A DNA stretch of 38,967 bases, from NCBI GenBank assembly GCA_937136415.1, contig CAKZOK010000134.1, positions 1 through 38,967 on the forward strand, read 5' to 3'. The notes under the pieces are model-generated. The model was given only the letters and a program-made list of their open reading frames with translations, was not told the DNA's origin and made no database searches. Every line of letters begins with the position of its first letter. Position 1 is the stretch's first letter. This document shows, one piece after another, positions 16,129 to 25,555 of the stretch. Both the position numbers and the translations under genes were made by a program. The stretch comes from an uncultured Cytophagales bacterium. GTDB lineage: Bacteria; Bacteroidota; Bacteroidia; Cytophagales; Bernardetiaceae.

Positions 16129-17415
16129 ATGAAAACCAAATCAACATTATTTCTCAATATTAAATCATTAGTTCAAGTAGAATTAACTCAAAAAACACCT
16201 TCTTTTCGTGCAGGAAAACAAATGCAAGACTTGCCAAGTATAGAAAATGCGTTTTTATTGGTAGAAAATGGAAAAATACAAGAATTTGGTAAGATGGAGG
16301 ATATAAATCAGACACAAAAAACCAAATGGATTGATTCATCAGAAATAGAAAAAATAGATGCCACAGGAAAATTTATTTTGCCTTCTTTTGTAGATTCTCA
16401 TACGCACATTGTCTATGCAGGAAGCCGAGAAAAAGAATTTGAAGACCGAATAAATGGACTTACTTACGAAGAAATTGCCAAACGAGGAGGAGGAATACTC
16501 AACTCTGCCAAAAAATTACAACAAACATCAGAAGAAGAATTATATGAAGCTGCACATCAACGACTTTTCGAAATGATAGGATTTGGAACAGGAGCAGCCG
16601 AAATAAAAAGTGGTTATGGACTTACTTTAAATGATGAATTGAAGATGTTGAGAGTAATCCGAAAGCTAAAAGAGATTTCTCCCATAGAAATAAAAGCTAC
16701 TTTTTTGGGCGCACATGCTTTTCCAAAAGAAATTTCAAGAGAGCGTTATATGGATTTGTTAGTAAATGAAATGATTCCACAAGTAGCTGAGGAAAATCTG
16801 GCAGATTATTGTGATGTTTTTTGTGACAGAGGATTTTTTACAGTAGAAGAAACTGATAAAATTTTAAATGTAGCCACAAAATACAATTTGAAAGCGAAGC
16901 TGCATGCCAACGAATTGGATACTTCTGGAGGTGTTCAGATTGGTGTAAAACACAATGCAAGAAGTGTCGATCATTTGGAACACATGGGAGAAGATGAAAT
17001 AAACTCGCTTCTTAGTTCTGTCAAAACAAAAAACCTAACGATGCCGACACTCTTGCCAAGCACAGCTTTTTTCTTGCGTTTGGAGTATGCACCTGCAAGA
17101 AAATTGATTGAAAGTGGCTTGCCTGTTTCGCTCGCTACGGATTATAATCCAGGGAGTTCGCCCTCTGGAAATATGCCTTTTGTGCTTTCATTGGCTTGTA
17201 TTCACATGCAAATGACTCCTCAAGAAGTCATCAATGCAGCAACTCTGAATGCAGCTTATGCGATTGAACTTGAAAAAACACACGGAATTATTCGTAAAAA
17301 TACTGATGCAAATTTGATTTTGACTAAAAAAATTCCGTCCCTTGCTTTTATTCCTTATTCCTTTGGCAGTAATCTGATTGAACAAGTTTTTGTTAAGGGA
17401 GAAAAACAAAATTAG
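16129..17415 (+). CDS. hutI: Imidazolonepropionase
   Basis: HutI opens the ring of imidazolone-5-propionate to give formiminoglutamate, the third step of histidine breakdown. The 428-residue amidohydrolase has the metal pair motif DSHTHIVYAGSREKEF with His91 and His93, the AEIKSGYGLT segment, HANELDTSGG and HLEHM (further metal and substrate contacts), and the catalytic Asp in ATDYNPGSSPS. Length and motifs are normal. No hutH, hutU or hutG lies nearby, so the pathway is scattered or incomplete here. It is followed after 55 bases by an Rpn-type nuclease gene on the same strand. Confidence 0.95.
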   Translation: MKTKSTLFLNIKSLVQVELTQKTPSFRAGKQMQDLPSIENAFLLVENGKIQEFGKMEDINQTQKTKWIDSSEIEKIDATGKFILPSFVDSHTHIVYAGSREKEFEDRINGLTYEEIAKRGGGILNSAKKLQQTSEEELYEAAHQRLFEMIGFGTGAAEIKSGYGLTLNDELKMLRVIRKLKEISPIEIKATFLGAHAFPKEISRERYMDLLVNEMIPQVAEENLADYCDVFCDRGFFTVEETDKILNVATKYNLKAKLHANELDTSGGVQIGVKHNARSVDHLEHMGEDEINSLLSSVKTKNLTMPTLLPSTAFFLRLEYAPARKLIESGLPVSLATDYNPGSSPSGNMPFVLSLACIHMQMTPQEVINAATLNAAYAIELEKTHGIIRKNTDANLILTKKIPSLAFIPYSFGSNLIEQVFVKGEKQN

Positions 17416-17470
17416 CATAGACAATATTATTTAAACTAACTTTACTATTTTAATTCATAACTGAACGACT

Positions 17471-18385
17471 ATGAAACTAATACGCTTCGATTGGGCAGTA
17501 AAAAAGATACTTCGCCATAAGGCAAATTTTGGGATTTTGGAGGGCTTCTTGACTGAGCTTTTAAAATTTGATTTGACGATAGAAACTATTCTGGAAAGCG
17601 AAGGCAATAAAGAAGACGAATACGACAAATTTAATAGAGTTGATATTCTTGTTAGGACTACATCAGGCGAACTTGTTTTGGTAGAGCTTCAAAATACAGC
17701 CGAGCAGGATTATTTCCAACGTATGCTTTATGGCGTTTCCAAACTTGTTACCGAGTACATAAAAGAGGGAGAAGTTTATGGAGAAATCAAAAAGGTTTAT
17801 TCTATCAATATCATTTATTTTCAGCTTGGACAAGGCGAGGATTATATTTATAAATATGTAGGCAATTTTGTTGGACAAAACCTAGGCGACACGCTACAAG
17901 CAAGCAAAAATCAAAAAGAAAAATTTGATGTTGAGCAGGTTTCCGATATTTTTCCTAAGTATTATATTTTGAAAATAAATAATTTTGATGATGTTGCTAA
18001 AAATACAATCGACGAATGGATTTATTTTCTAAAAAACAGTGAAGTTAAGAAAGATTTTAAAGCAAAAGGGTTGGATTTGGTAGAAGAAAAACTAAAATAT
18101 GAAAAATTAGATGAGGCAGACAAAAAAGTATATCAGCGTTTTCAAGAAAACAGAAGAATAGAAAAAAGTGTCATGCAAACAGCCATAGAAGAGGGCAGAA
18201 AAGAGGGATTAGAAGAAGGAATAGAAAAAGGCAGAGAAGAAGGATTAGAAGAAGGCGCATTAAAAGCTAAAGAGCAAGTAATAAAAAGTGCAATTTCGAA
18301 AGGGCTGGATAATCGAACTATAAGTTCTATTACTGATTTTTCGGAAGAGCAAATTGAAACAATACGACAAAAAATGGATAACTAA
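17471..18385 (+). CDS. Rpn/PD-(D/E)XK nuclease-family transposase-like protein
   Basis: A 304-residue protein of the RpnA/PDDEXK_2 family (often labelled recombination-promoting nuclease or putative transposase). RVDILV with Asp58, then ELVLVELQN with Glu72 and Gln74, forms the D-(D/E)xQ active site that cuts DNA. FDWAVKKILRHKANFGIL at the start and the YGVSKLVTEYIKEGEVYGEIKKVYSI region are typical. The C-terminus has repeated Glu/Gly-rich helices (EEGRKEGLEEGIEKGREEGL) seen in many members. It lies 14 bases before the YigZ gene, so is probably transcribed with it. Such genes are often copied within Bacteroidota genomes. No terminal repeats are visible around it. Confidence 0.88.
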   Translation: MKLIRFDWAVKKILRHKANFGILEGFLTELLKFDLTIETILESEGNKEDEYDKFNRVDILVRTTSGELVLVELQNTAEQDYFQRMLYGVSKLVTEYIKEGEVYGEIKKVYSINIIYFQLGQGEDYIYKYVGNFVGQNLGDTLQASKNQKEKFDVEQVSDIFPKYYILKINNFDDVAKNTIDEWIYFLKNSEVKKDFKAKGLDLVEEKLKYEKLDEADKKVYQRFQENRRIEKSVMQTAIEEGRKEGLEEGIEKGREEGLEEGALKAKEQVIKSAISKGLDNRTISSITDFSEEQIETIRQKMDN

Positions 18386-18399
18386 AAACATAAAATTTA

Positions 18400-18996
18400 A
18401 TGGATACATTTTTAACCATAAAAACCTCCTCCCAAGGAGAGTACAAAGAAAAAGGAAGCAAGTTTATAGCTTTTGCTTTTCAAGTAAAGACAGAAGAAGA
18501 AATAAAAGAACGACTAGATGAAATAAGAAAAAAATATTACGACGCTCGGCATCATTGTTATGCTTATCAGTTAGGGCAAGAAGGCAAAATTTGGAGAGCA
18601 AACGACGATGGAGAACCTAGTCATTCGGCTGGAACTCCTATTCTAAATCAAATAAAATCCTTTAATCTTACTAATCTTTTAGTAATTGTTATTCGATATT
18701 TTGGAGGAACAAAACTTGGAGTTAGTGGACTCATAAGAGCCTACAAAACAGCCACCGAAGAAGCCTTAGAAAATGCCGAAATTGAAGAGAAAATTATTAC
18801 AAAAATAGTTTCTTTTTCTTTTGAATACTTGGGAATGAACGATGTGATGAAGCTCATAAAAGATTATGACTTAGAAATATTAAACCAAGAGTTTACAAAT
18901 ACTTGCCAAATGAAACTTTCTGTTCGTCTGAAAATTGTAGCAGAAGTAGAAACAAAATTAAAGGACATAAAAGAAGTAGAAATATTTCATTTATAG
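18400..18996 (+). CDS. YigZ/IMPACT-family protein
   Basis: A soluble 198-residue protein with the IMPACT N-terminal (UPF0029) fold. The motifs KEKGSKFIAFAF near 12-24, ARHHCYAYQLG near 47-57, NDDGEPSHSAGTPIL near 67-81 and VIRYFGGTKLGVSGLIRAY near 95-113 are all family hallmarks. A shorter ferredoxin-like C-terminal domain (about 130-198) ends the protein, as in YigZ. The family is linked to translation regulation (Impact in eukaryotes), but the bacterial role is not established. It follows the Rpn gene by 14 bases and is the last gene before the large PP2C sensor. Confidence 0.92.
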   Translation: MDTFLTIKTSSQGEYKEKGSKFIAFAFQVKTEEEIKERLDEIRKKYYDARHHCYAYQLGQEGKIWRANDDGEPSHSAGTPILNQIKSFNLTNLLVIVIRYFGGTKLGVSGLIRAYKTATEEALENAEIEEKIITKIVSFSFEYLGMNDVMKLIKDYDLEILNQEFTNTCQMKLSVRLKIVAEVETKLKDIKEVEIFHL

Positions 18997-19109
18997 AAAA
19001 AATATTTTCCTTTTCAAATTGCGCTTTTATTATAAAATAATAGTCGAAGAAAATGCAACCTTTGCCTGTAATAGTAGTTTATTCTATAATAAATTAACTA
19101 TATTTAGAC

Positions 19110-19124
19110 GTTTTTGTAACAAAA
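19110..19124 (+). promoter_or_regulatory. 15-bp palindrome just upstream of the PP2C sensor gene
   Basis: TTTTTGT and ACAAAAA flank a single A, a perfect palindrome ending 23 bases before the start codon at 19148. It may be an operator. It is AT-only apart from one G and one C, so chance is possible. Confidence 0.25.
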
Positions 19125-19147
19125 ATTATTAGACAAAAAACATAGAA

Positions 19148-22100
19148 ATGAAATATTTTTTATTGATTTTAGGGCTATTCATATTTCAAAATGGATTTGC
19201 TCAAAAAAATAACATAAAATCAGAGCCTTTTTTAAAATTAAAATCGTTAAATGTAGAAAATGGACTGTCTCAAAATTCAATTAATACTTTATTGGAAGAT
19301 AAAGATGGTTTTTTGTGGATAGGTACAGATGATGGGCTTAATCGTTATGATGGACAAAATATCACAATTTATAAGTATATTCGTAGTGATAAAACAACAA
19401 TTCCAGATAATCAAATAAATGAATTATATCAAGATAGCAAAGGGCGAATTTGGGTAGGAACATTAACAGGATTAGCTCTTTATGATAACAACACAAATCA
19501 ATTTACTTCTTTTAGAAAAGATAAAATAACAAAAGATTCTATCAATTCTTTAATAAACAATGAAGTAAAAGCTATCGTAGAAGATAAAAATGGGTTTTTA
19601 TGGATAGGCACAGGAAATGGGTTATCAAGATTAGATACAAAAACAAACTCATTTACCAACTATGTGGCTTCTCAAAGTGATTCTGCGATTTTGATTAGTA
19701 ACACTATAAATGCTTTAACCATTGATAAAGAAAATAATCTTTGGATAGGCACGACAAAAGGAATAAATAAGTGGAAAATTGAAAAAAAACATAAACAAAT
19801 CTATGGTTACTTAAAAGATAACACAACAACAGTTTGGACAGGAGATGTAAATGAATTTTTTATAGACAAAAACGAAACTCTTTGGGTAGCCACAAGATTA
19901 GGCTTAAATAAATATTTACCCAAATTAAATACATTCAAAACATTTCCATACTCTAAAAATAATGATTATAATTTGCAATCTATCAATCAAACAGAAGATA
20001 ATATATTGTATGGCGTAGGCTCTAATTATATCTATAAACTCAATAATGCTACTGAAGAATTGATTCGCTTCCAATTAAATTTGACTGAACTGGGAGCTAT
20101 GCCATCTATAATACAAACTAAAGATAAAACAGTATGGACAGCTTCACGGAATTTAGGAGTGCTTTATTTTAATCCATCTAAGAGAGGTTTTCAAGTGTAT
20201 AGAAGTGAAAAAAACAACAAAAATTCTCTTCCTAGAAGAGATATATGGGCAATCTTGAAAACTGAAGATAGTATTATTTGGGTAGGTACAGAGGCAGGAC
20301 TTACAAAAATAAACAAAATCAATAATAAATATACTCATCTTACTAATAAAATAAAAAAAGAAAATTTTAAAATAACTAGCGTTACAGGATTATTAGAAAC
20401 ACAAAAAAAAGAATTATGGATAGTTGGAGGAAATACTATTTCGAGAATGATATGTCCTTTAGATGAAGAAGAGGCTACTCTTGTGAGTTTAGAAAAAAAT
20501 GAAAATGACTCTACCACTATTCAACAGGTAATATTAGGTGTTTTTGAAGATAAAAAAGAAACAGTTTGGATAAACACATTTTCTGGATTTTATAAAATGA
20601 AACCTTCTCAAAAACACGACTTTGGTTATGAAGGAAAACTCTTTTTAGAAGATATGGCTATTTGGTGCATTTATGAAGATAAAAATGAAGTTTTATGGCT
20701 AGGAACAAATAAAGGCTTAGTCAAAGTAATAAGAGATGAAAAAAATAATCCAATAGACTTTGTTTTTTATAAATCTGACCCAAAAGATTTAAGTTCAATT
20801 AGTAATAATTTTGTTCGTGCCATAACAGAAGATTCAAAAGGAACTATGTGGATTGGTACAACCAGTGGACTAAATAGAGTATATAAAAACGAAAACGGAA
20901 AAATTAGTTTTGAGCATTGGGGAGAACGAAATGAATTAGCAAACTATGCTATTTATGGAATTTTGGTAGATGAAAAAAATAACCTTTGGATAAGTACAAA
21001 TAGAGGTCTTTTCAAGTTTCTTAATGATGAAAAAAATCAAAATATAGCAGATGATAGAAGAATAATTGTTTATGATACCAAAGATAATTTGCAGAGCCTA
21101 GAATTTAATTCGGGAGCTTTTTTTAGGGCTGATGATGGAGAAATGTTTTTTGGTGGAATAAATGGTTTCAACTCCTTTTATCCAAAAAAAATAAAACCAA
21201 ATACAGCAAAACGAAAAGTAATACTAACAGACCTCAAGCTTTTCGGAAAAACTGTAAAAGTAAATCAAGAAAAAGATGATAGAGTTCTACTCACAAAAGC
21301 ACTACAAAATACAGAAAAAATAGAACTTACCTACCAAGACAAAATAATTACTATCGGATTTGTTTCTCCCAACTTCCAAAAACCAGAGTTTGATACTTAT
21401 TTGTACAAATTAGAAGGTTTTGATGAAGACTGGAACAAAACAAAAACAATTCATCAAGCTACTTATACCAATTTGCCAGCAGGAAATTATACATTCAGAA
21501 TAAAGGTAATCAATGGAGATAACATAGAAAGTCAAGAAACAACGCTCAAAATAAATGTTTCGCCTCCTTTTTGGAAAACATGGTGGTTTATTTCTTTGTG
21601 TGGATTACTTGTAATTGGTGCTTCTTTGGCGTTTTACAAGCAAAAACTAAACTCTATAAAAGCACAAAATATAAAACTAGAAGGACTAGTAAACAAACGC
21701 ACTTCACAGCTCAAAGAAAAAAATGAGGAAGTAAATCAACAAAATGAAGAAATAATTCAACAAAATACAAAGTTAGAAACCCAGCAAAAATTAGTAGAAA
21801 AAGCATATAAAAATGTTAGTCTTTTGAGTGAGGTAGGCAAACAAATTACTTCTCACCTTTCTGTTGAGATGATTATTGAAATGGTCTATGAATCTGTAAA
21901 CAAAATAGTAGATGCTTCTGTATTTAGTATTGGTATTTATAATCAAAATCAGCAACGATTAGATTTCTTCAATGCAAAAGAAAAAGGTAAAGTATTACCT
22001 TCTTTTCACAAAAACCTAACTACAACAGACAATTTGCCTGCTTATTGTTTTAATAAAAATACTGAAATTATAATTAATGATGTACAAAAAGAATATAATA

Positions 22101-23107
22101 ATTTTATTCCAAATGAAAAACTAAAAGTTCTGCAAGGTGAAATTCCCGAATCATTGATTTATGTTCCTATTCTTTACAAAAATAAAACAATAGGAGTGCT
22201 GACTGTTCAGAGCTTTAAAAAGCATTCTTATACCAAAAATCAAATTAATTTAGTTCGAAACATTGCTGTTTATGCTGCTATTGCACTTGTTAATGCTAGG
22301 TCGTATCAACAAATAGAAGAGCAAAGCAATGCCATTACGGTTCAAAATCAAAAAATTACATCTAGTATTAATTATGCCAGTCGCATACAACAAGCCATGC
22401 TCCCTCCAATAGAAAATATAAAAAAAGCCTTTGGAAAAGCATTTGTACTTTGGCTTCCTCGTGATGTAGTAAGTGGAGATTTTTATTGGTTTGCAGAAGT
22501 AAAAAATAAAGTGTGTATAGCTGCCATTGATTGTACAGGACATGGCGTTCCAGGGGCATTTATGTCTATGATTGGAAGCGATATGCTCAACCACATTGTA
22601 TTAGAAAAAAGAATTACAACTCCTTCTTTAATCTTGAAAAATTTGCATCAACAAGTATCAAGAGCATTGAGGCAATCGGAAACACAAAATCAAGATGGAA
22701 TGGACATGACATTATGTGTGTATGATAAATCTACAAAAGAACTAGAGTTTGCAGGTGCAAAAAATCCTTTGTATTATATTCAAGATAATCAATTAAATAA
22801 TATTGCAGGAAGTAAATTTCCTATTGGTGGAAAATGGGGTGATGAAATAGAACGGGTATATGAAAATCATACACTAAAAATAGACAAAGAAACAACTATC
22901 TTTTTGTGTACAGATGGCTACCAAGACCAGTTCGGAGGGCAAAAGGGAAAAAAACTCATGAAGAAAAAAATGAAAACTCTCTTTACAGAAATAGTTGGTT
23001 TAGAAGACACAAAGCAAAAACAAAAATTAGAAAACTACTTTTTTGATTGGAAAAAAGAAGAAGAACAAGTAGATGATGTTCTTGTGATGGGTTTTAAAAT
23101 TAAGTAA
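19148..23107 (+). CDS. Membrane sensor PP2C phosphatase with propeller, Y_Y_Y and GAF domains
   Basis: A 1319-residue protein. A signal peptide (MKYFLLILGLFIFQNGFAQ) is followed by about a dozen two-component-regulator propeller repeats of the form LWIGTxxGLxxY (for example DGFLWIGTDDGLNRYDG and GTMWIGTTSGLNRVY), building a two-bladed-set sensor outside the inner membrane. A Y_Y_Y domain and one helix near residue 812 follow. Inside the cell come a Gln/Asn-rich coiled coil, a GAF domain (about 892-1055) and a PP2C phosphatase (about 1073-1319) with the metal ligands in SGDFYW, DCTGHG, CTDGYQDQ and VDDV. It probably turns an external signal into dephosphorylation of a partner-switching protein such as SiaC. 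It is a closer-to-complete paralogue of the protein at 4748 in inverse orientation. A terminator follows at 23137. Confidence 0.92.
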   Translation: MKYFLLILGLFIFQNGFAQKNNIKSEPFLKLKSLNVENGLSQNSINTLLEDKDGFLWIGTDDGLNRYDGQNITIYKYIRSDKTTIPDNQINELYQDSKGRIWVGTLTGLALYDNNTNQFTSFRKDKITKDSINSLINNEVKAIVEDKNGFLWIGTGNGLSRLDTKTNSFTNYVASQSDSAILISNTINALTIDKENNLWIGTTKGINKWKIEKKHKQIYGYLKDNTTTVWTGDVNEFFIDKNETLWVATRLGLNKYLPKLNTFKTFPYSKNNDYNLQSINQTEDNILYGVGSNYIYKLNNATEELIRFQLNLTELGAMPSIIQTKDKTVWTASRNLGVLYFNPSKRGFQVYRSEKNNKNSLPRRDIWAILKTEDSIIWVGTEAGLTKINKINNKYTHLTNKIKKENFKITSVTGLLETQKKELWIVGGNTISRMICPLDEEEATLVSLEKNENDSTTIQQVILGVFEDKKETVWINTFSGFYKMKPSQKHDFGYEGKLFLEDMAIWCIYEDKNEVLWLGTNKGLVKVIRDEKNNPIDFVFYKSDPKDLSSISNNFVRAITEDSKGTMWIGTTSGLNRVYKNENGKISFEHWGERNELANYAIYGILVDEKNNLWISTNRGLFKFLNDEKNQNIADDRRIIVYDTKDNLQSLEFNSGAFFRADDGEMFFGGINGFNSFYPKKIKPNTAKRKVILTDLKLFGKTVKVNQEKDDRVLLTKALQNTEKIELTYQDKIITIGFVSPNFQKPEFDTYLYKLEGFDEDWNKTKTIHQATYTNLPAGNYTFRIKVINGDNIESQETTLKINVSPPFWKTWWFISLCGLLVIGASLAFYKQKLNSIKAQNIKLEGLVNKRTSQLKEKNEEVNQQNEEIIQQNTKLETQQKLVEKAYKNVSLLSEVGKQITSHLSVEMIIEMVYESVNKIVDASVFSIGIYNQNQQRLDFFNAKEKGKVLPSFHKNLTTTDNLPAYCFNKNTEIIINDVQKEYNNFIPNEKLKVLQGEIPESLIYVPILYKNKTIGVLTVQSFKKHSYTKNQINLVRNIAVYAAIALVNARSYQQIEEQSNAITVQNQKITSSINYASRIQQAMLPPIENIKKAFGKAFVLWLPRDVVSGDFYWFAEVKNKVCIAAIDCTGHGVPGAFMSMIGSDMLNHIVLEKRITTPSLILKNLHQQVSRALRQSETQNQDGMDMTLCVYDKSTKELEFAGAKNPLYYIQDNQLNNIAGSKFPIGGKWGDEIERVYENHTLKIDKETTIFLCTDGYQDQFGGQKGKKLMKKKMKTLFTEIVGLEDTKQKQKLENYFFDWKKEEEQVDDVLVMGFKIK

Positions 23108-23136
23108 AATTATTTTTTGTTAGAGAAAAAAATAAA

Positions 23137-23171
23137 AAGCCTTCTGAATAATTAAACTATTCAAAAGGCTT
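23137..23171 (+). terminator. Terminator after the large PP2C gene
   Basis: AAGCCTTCTGAATA (23137-23150) pairs with TATTCAAAAGGCTT (23158-23171) with one mismatch and a 7-base loop, 30 bases past the stop codon. A T-rich stretch follows. Confidence 0.7.
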
Positions 23172-23271
23172 AATTTGTTAAATAACAAATAGTTAGATTA
23201 TCTAGTTTCATGGTCAGTTATAACTTTTATGATTGTAATAATTCAAGTGATTCTAATCTAAAATCATTGTA

Positions 23272-23351
23272 TTTTCTTTAGTAAAAAAAATGATATTTAA
23301 AGTTTTGATGAGCTATTTAATAATACCAGTATCATTTTAAACTAAAGAAAA
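23272..23351. repeat. Long two-segment inverted repeat
   Basis: TTTTCTTTAGT (23272-23282) pairs with ACTAAAGAAAA (23341-23351), and AAAATGATA (23287-23295) with TATCATTTT (23330-23338). The two helices are separated by small internal loops and closed by a 34-base loop. It stands about 325 bases upstream of the next start, and its role is unknown. Confidence 0.5.
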
Positions 23352-23676
23352 ATAACACTTAATATTGTTAAATATTTGATTTATAATTGCATTACTGACT
23401 TTAAATTCATTATTTTACATTAAAAATATTCCCCTTATAATTTAATTTTTCATTTTATAGTTTCTTGATAAAATTTTATATTTTTTTTTATGAAAAAATC
23501 AATTCTATTTTCTGAATATTAAAAATAACACAAAATAAAATTTTGTTTACCCTCTTTTTAAAACACAAAAAATATTAATTATTTTATACTTTTATAAAAA
23601 ATCAAAATAATATTTGCTTTAAAAATTATCTTTCAAAAATTTTATTAATTTCAATTTGCCTATTTCACTTTTTTAC

Positions 23677-25410
23677 ATGAAAAACAAATACTTTTTATTT
23701 CTTGTTACTTTTTTATTTATTTTTTCATTCTCTTTTACTATTTATGCTCAAACAGATTCCCTTTCTGGAACATATATAGATGAAAATGGAAAATATTATC
23801 AACAAGCAGACTTACCTGTATATCTTCATATTTCTACAAGCCCAAATGGAGAAAAAATTCCTCTTTCTGGAAGGAAAGTAGGAGAAAAACAAATTTCTGT
23901 TCAACCTATTATTTTGGACGGACATGGAATGCATGTCATAAAACACAATGATGGAAAAAACTCTAGAAATAGTTATGAATATATCATTTATGCTGATGGT
24001 CTGCCTCCTATTTCTACTGCCAAGTTTCTAACACCTAATATCTATCGGAAGAATGGCACTACTTTTTACGGACAAAATTTGGAAATTGAGCTTAATACAA
24101 AAGACCAAATGTCTGGAATAGAAGGCTTCTATTACAATCTTGATGAAACAGGAATGCAGCCCTACACAAATTCGTTTCCTATAAATTCGGAAGGAAATCA
24201 TTCATTAAAATATTTTTCATTGGATAAAGTAGGTAATGTAGAAACTGAAAAAACTAAGGAATTTGTTATCGATGTTTCTCCTCCAATAAGCACTTATAAT
24301 ATTGTTGGTATTAATTCTGAAAATGTTATTTCATTGAGCACCAAAATTTATTTTACATTAGAAGACAATAATGTGGGTGTCAAAAATACATTTTATCGTT
24401 TTGATGACCAAAGTTGGAAACCTTATTATAATAAAAGAAATCTGCCTTTGCGTGCATTAAGTGATGGGAATCATACTGTTGATTTTTATTCGATTGATTA
24501 TTTAAAAAATAAAGAAACGACACAAAGTTTTTCATTTTATTTAGACAAAACTGCGCCTATTATGTCGGCTGATGTTTTGGGAGATAAATTTATTGTAGGA
24601 CAACAAGTTTATTTTTCTGGGCGTACAAAACTAAAACTTACAGCAGTAGATAATAAATCGGGTGTAAAAGAAGTTTGGTATTCGATTGATGGTGGAGAAT
24701 GGATACAATATACCGACCCATTTTACTTACCTTCTAAATCGGGAACACACAAAATTCGTTATTACGCCATTGATAATACAGAAAATATTGGTGTAGAAGG
24801 AAGTATTAATCCTCGTTTTGATACCTATAGACACAGTGTGAGTGCTGTTTATGTAGATTTGACAGGACCAAAATTAGATTACAAACTTCAAGGAAAGTCA
24901 TTTAAAAAAGAAAATATCTTTTATCTTAGCCCAGAAACTAATATAAAATTAATCGCTCGTGATAATGAATCAGGACTAAAAAATATTGCTTATAGAATAA
25001 ATGGGCAAGGCGAGGAAATAGAATACAAAACACCATTTACTTTGAAAGAATTAGGAGTGCAAAATATAGAAATTATTGGTTATGATAATGTAAACAACAG
25101 AAATGTAATCAATACATCTTTAAATGTTGATACAGAAGCACCTACTATTTTTTATCATTTTAGTACGATGATAGAAGAAAATAGAGATACAACTTATCCT
25201 TCTTATGTTCAGTTATTTTTGGGAGCGCAAGATGCACAAACTAATACAGAGCAAATTTATTATCGTATAAATGGAGGTGGAAAGCGTTTATATAATGGAA
25301 AAATTAGTGGTTTTGCCAAAAATAAAAGCTATACTATTTTAGTAGAAGTAAAGGATAAGTTAGGAAATATAGCTAAAGAAGAAATTATTTTTGAAACTTT
25401 GGAATATTAG
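23677..25410 (+). CDS. Secreted protein of OmpL47/Ig-like repeats
   Basis: From the ATG at 23677 the product has 577 residues. The seven extra codons of a TTG-started frame precede the signal peptide (MKNKYFLFLVTFLFIFSF, cleavage after IYAQ). An N-terminal domain (about 25-120) mentions no known motif. At least four repeats follow with the pattern D.xSGxxxxxYxxDxxxWxxYxxPFxL...GxHxxxYYxxDxxxNxE, each closed by a VDxxxP hinge. This is the OmpL47-type beta-barrel/Ig-like repeat found in spirochaete and Bacteroidota surface proteins. The last 100 residues form a less conserved repeat. There is no Por secretion (type IX) tail that I can recognise. Its likely place is the periplasm or cell surface, with a binding or structural role. 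It stands alone. Confidence 0.75.
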   Translation: MKNKYFLFLVTFLFIFSFSFTIYAQTDSLSGTYIDENGKYYQQADLPVYLHISTSPNGEKIPLSGRKVGEKQISVQPIILDGHGMHVIKHNDGKNSRNSYEYIIYADGLPPISTAKFLTPNIYRKNGTTFYGQNLEIELNTKDQMSGIEGFYYNLDETGMQPYTNSFPINSEGNHSLKYFSLDKVGNVETEKTKEFVIDVSPPISTYNIVGINSENVISLSTKIYFTLEDNNVGVKNTFYRFDDQSWKPYYNKRNLPLRALSDGNHTVDFYSIDYLKNKETTQSFSFYLDKTAPIMSADVLGDKFIVGQQVYFSGRTKLKLTAVDNKSGVKEVWYSIDGGEWIQYTDPFYLPSKSGTHKIRYYAIDNTENIGVEGSINPRFDTYRHSVSAVYVDLTGPKLDYKLQGKSFKKENIFYLSPETNIKLIARDNESGLKNIAYRINGQGEEIEYKTPFTLKELGVQNIEIIGYDNVNNRNVINTSLNVDTEAPTIFYHFSTMIEENRDTTYPSYVQLFLGAQDAQTNTEQIYYRINGGGKRLYNGKISGFAKNKSYTILVEVKDKLGNIAKEEIIFETLEY

Positions 25411-25438
25411 GAACGATTATGAGTGTAAGCTCCTAAAT

Positions 25439-25452
25439 CATACTACTAGACA
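25439..25452. repeat. 14-base copy of the MITE-like element end
   Basis: CATACTACTAGACA is identical to the left end of the element at 36730 over 14 bases. It lies 29 bases after the stop codon of the OmpL47 gene and directly before the GC-rich repeat block, so it may be one end of an older insertion. Confidence 0.5.
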
Positions 25453-25460
25453 AAAATATT

Positions 25461-25555
25461 GACCTGCCTAAACCACAAGTGTTGGGCGTAGTCTTTAGCG
25501 CAGCGATGACTACGACCTATCAGTTTGGCAAGTCTTAGACTTGTGAGGGTAGGTC
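25461..25555 (+). repeat. GC-rich repeat with inverted flanks, copy 1
   Basis: The core (25481-25543) runs GTTGGGCGTAGTCTTTAGCG, GCAGCGATGACTACGACC, TATCAGTTTGGCAAGTCTTA and GACTTG (neighbouring pieces overlap). It contains two small palindromes: CGTAGTC with GACTACG, and CAAGTC with GACTTG. The flanks GACCTGCC...CACAAGT (25461-25479) and ACTTGTGAGGGTAGGTC (25539-25555) are inverted repeats of each other, so the unit is self-complementary overall. Confidence 0.75.

Larger units (their letters stand above)
23108..23676. other. 570-bp AT-rich intergenic region with two hairpins
   Basis: It contains the terminator at 23137-23171 and the long two-part hairpin at 23272-23351. The remaining 300 bases before the next start are nearly pure A/T with no open frame of note and no clear TAnnTTTG box. 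Confidence 0.5.

Noticed and set aside
19148..21200. Regular repeats in the PP2C sensor gene that might suggest a DNA repeat array
   Set aside because: They are diverged protein propeller repeats (LWIGTxxGL), not DNA-level repeats.
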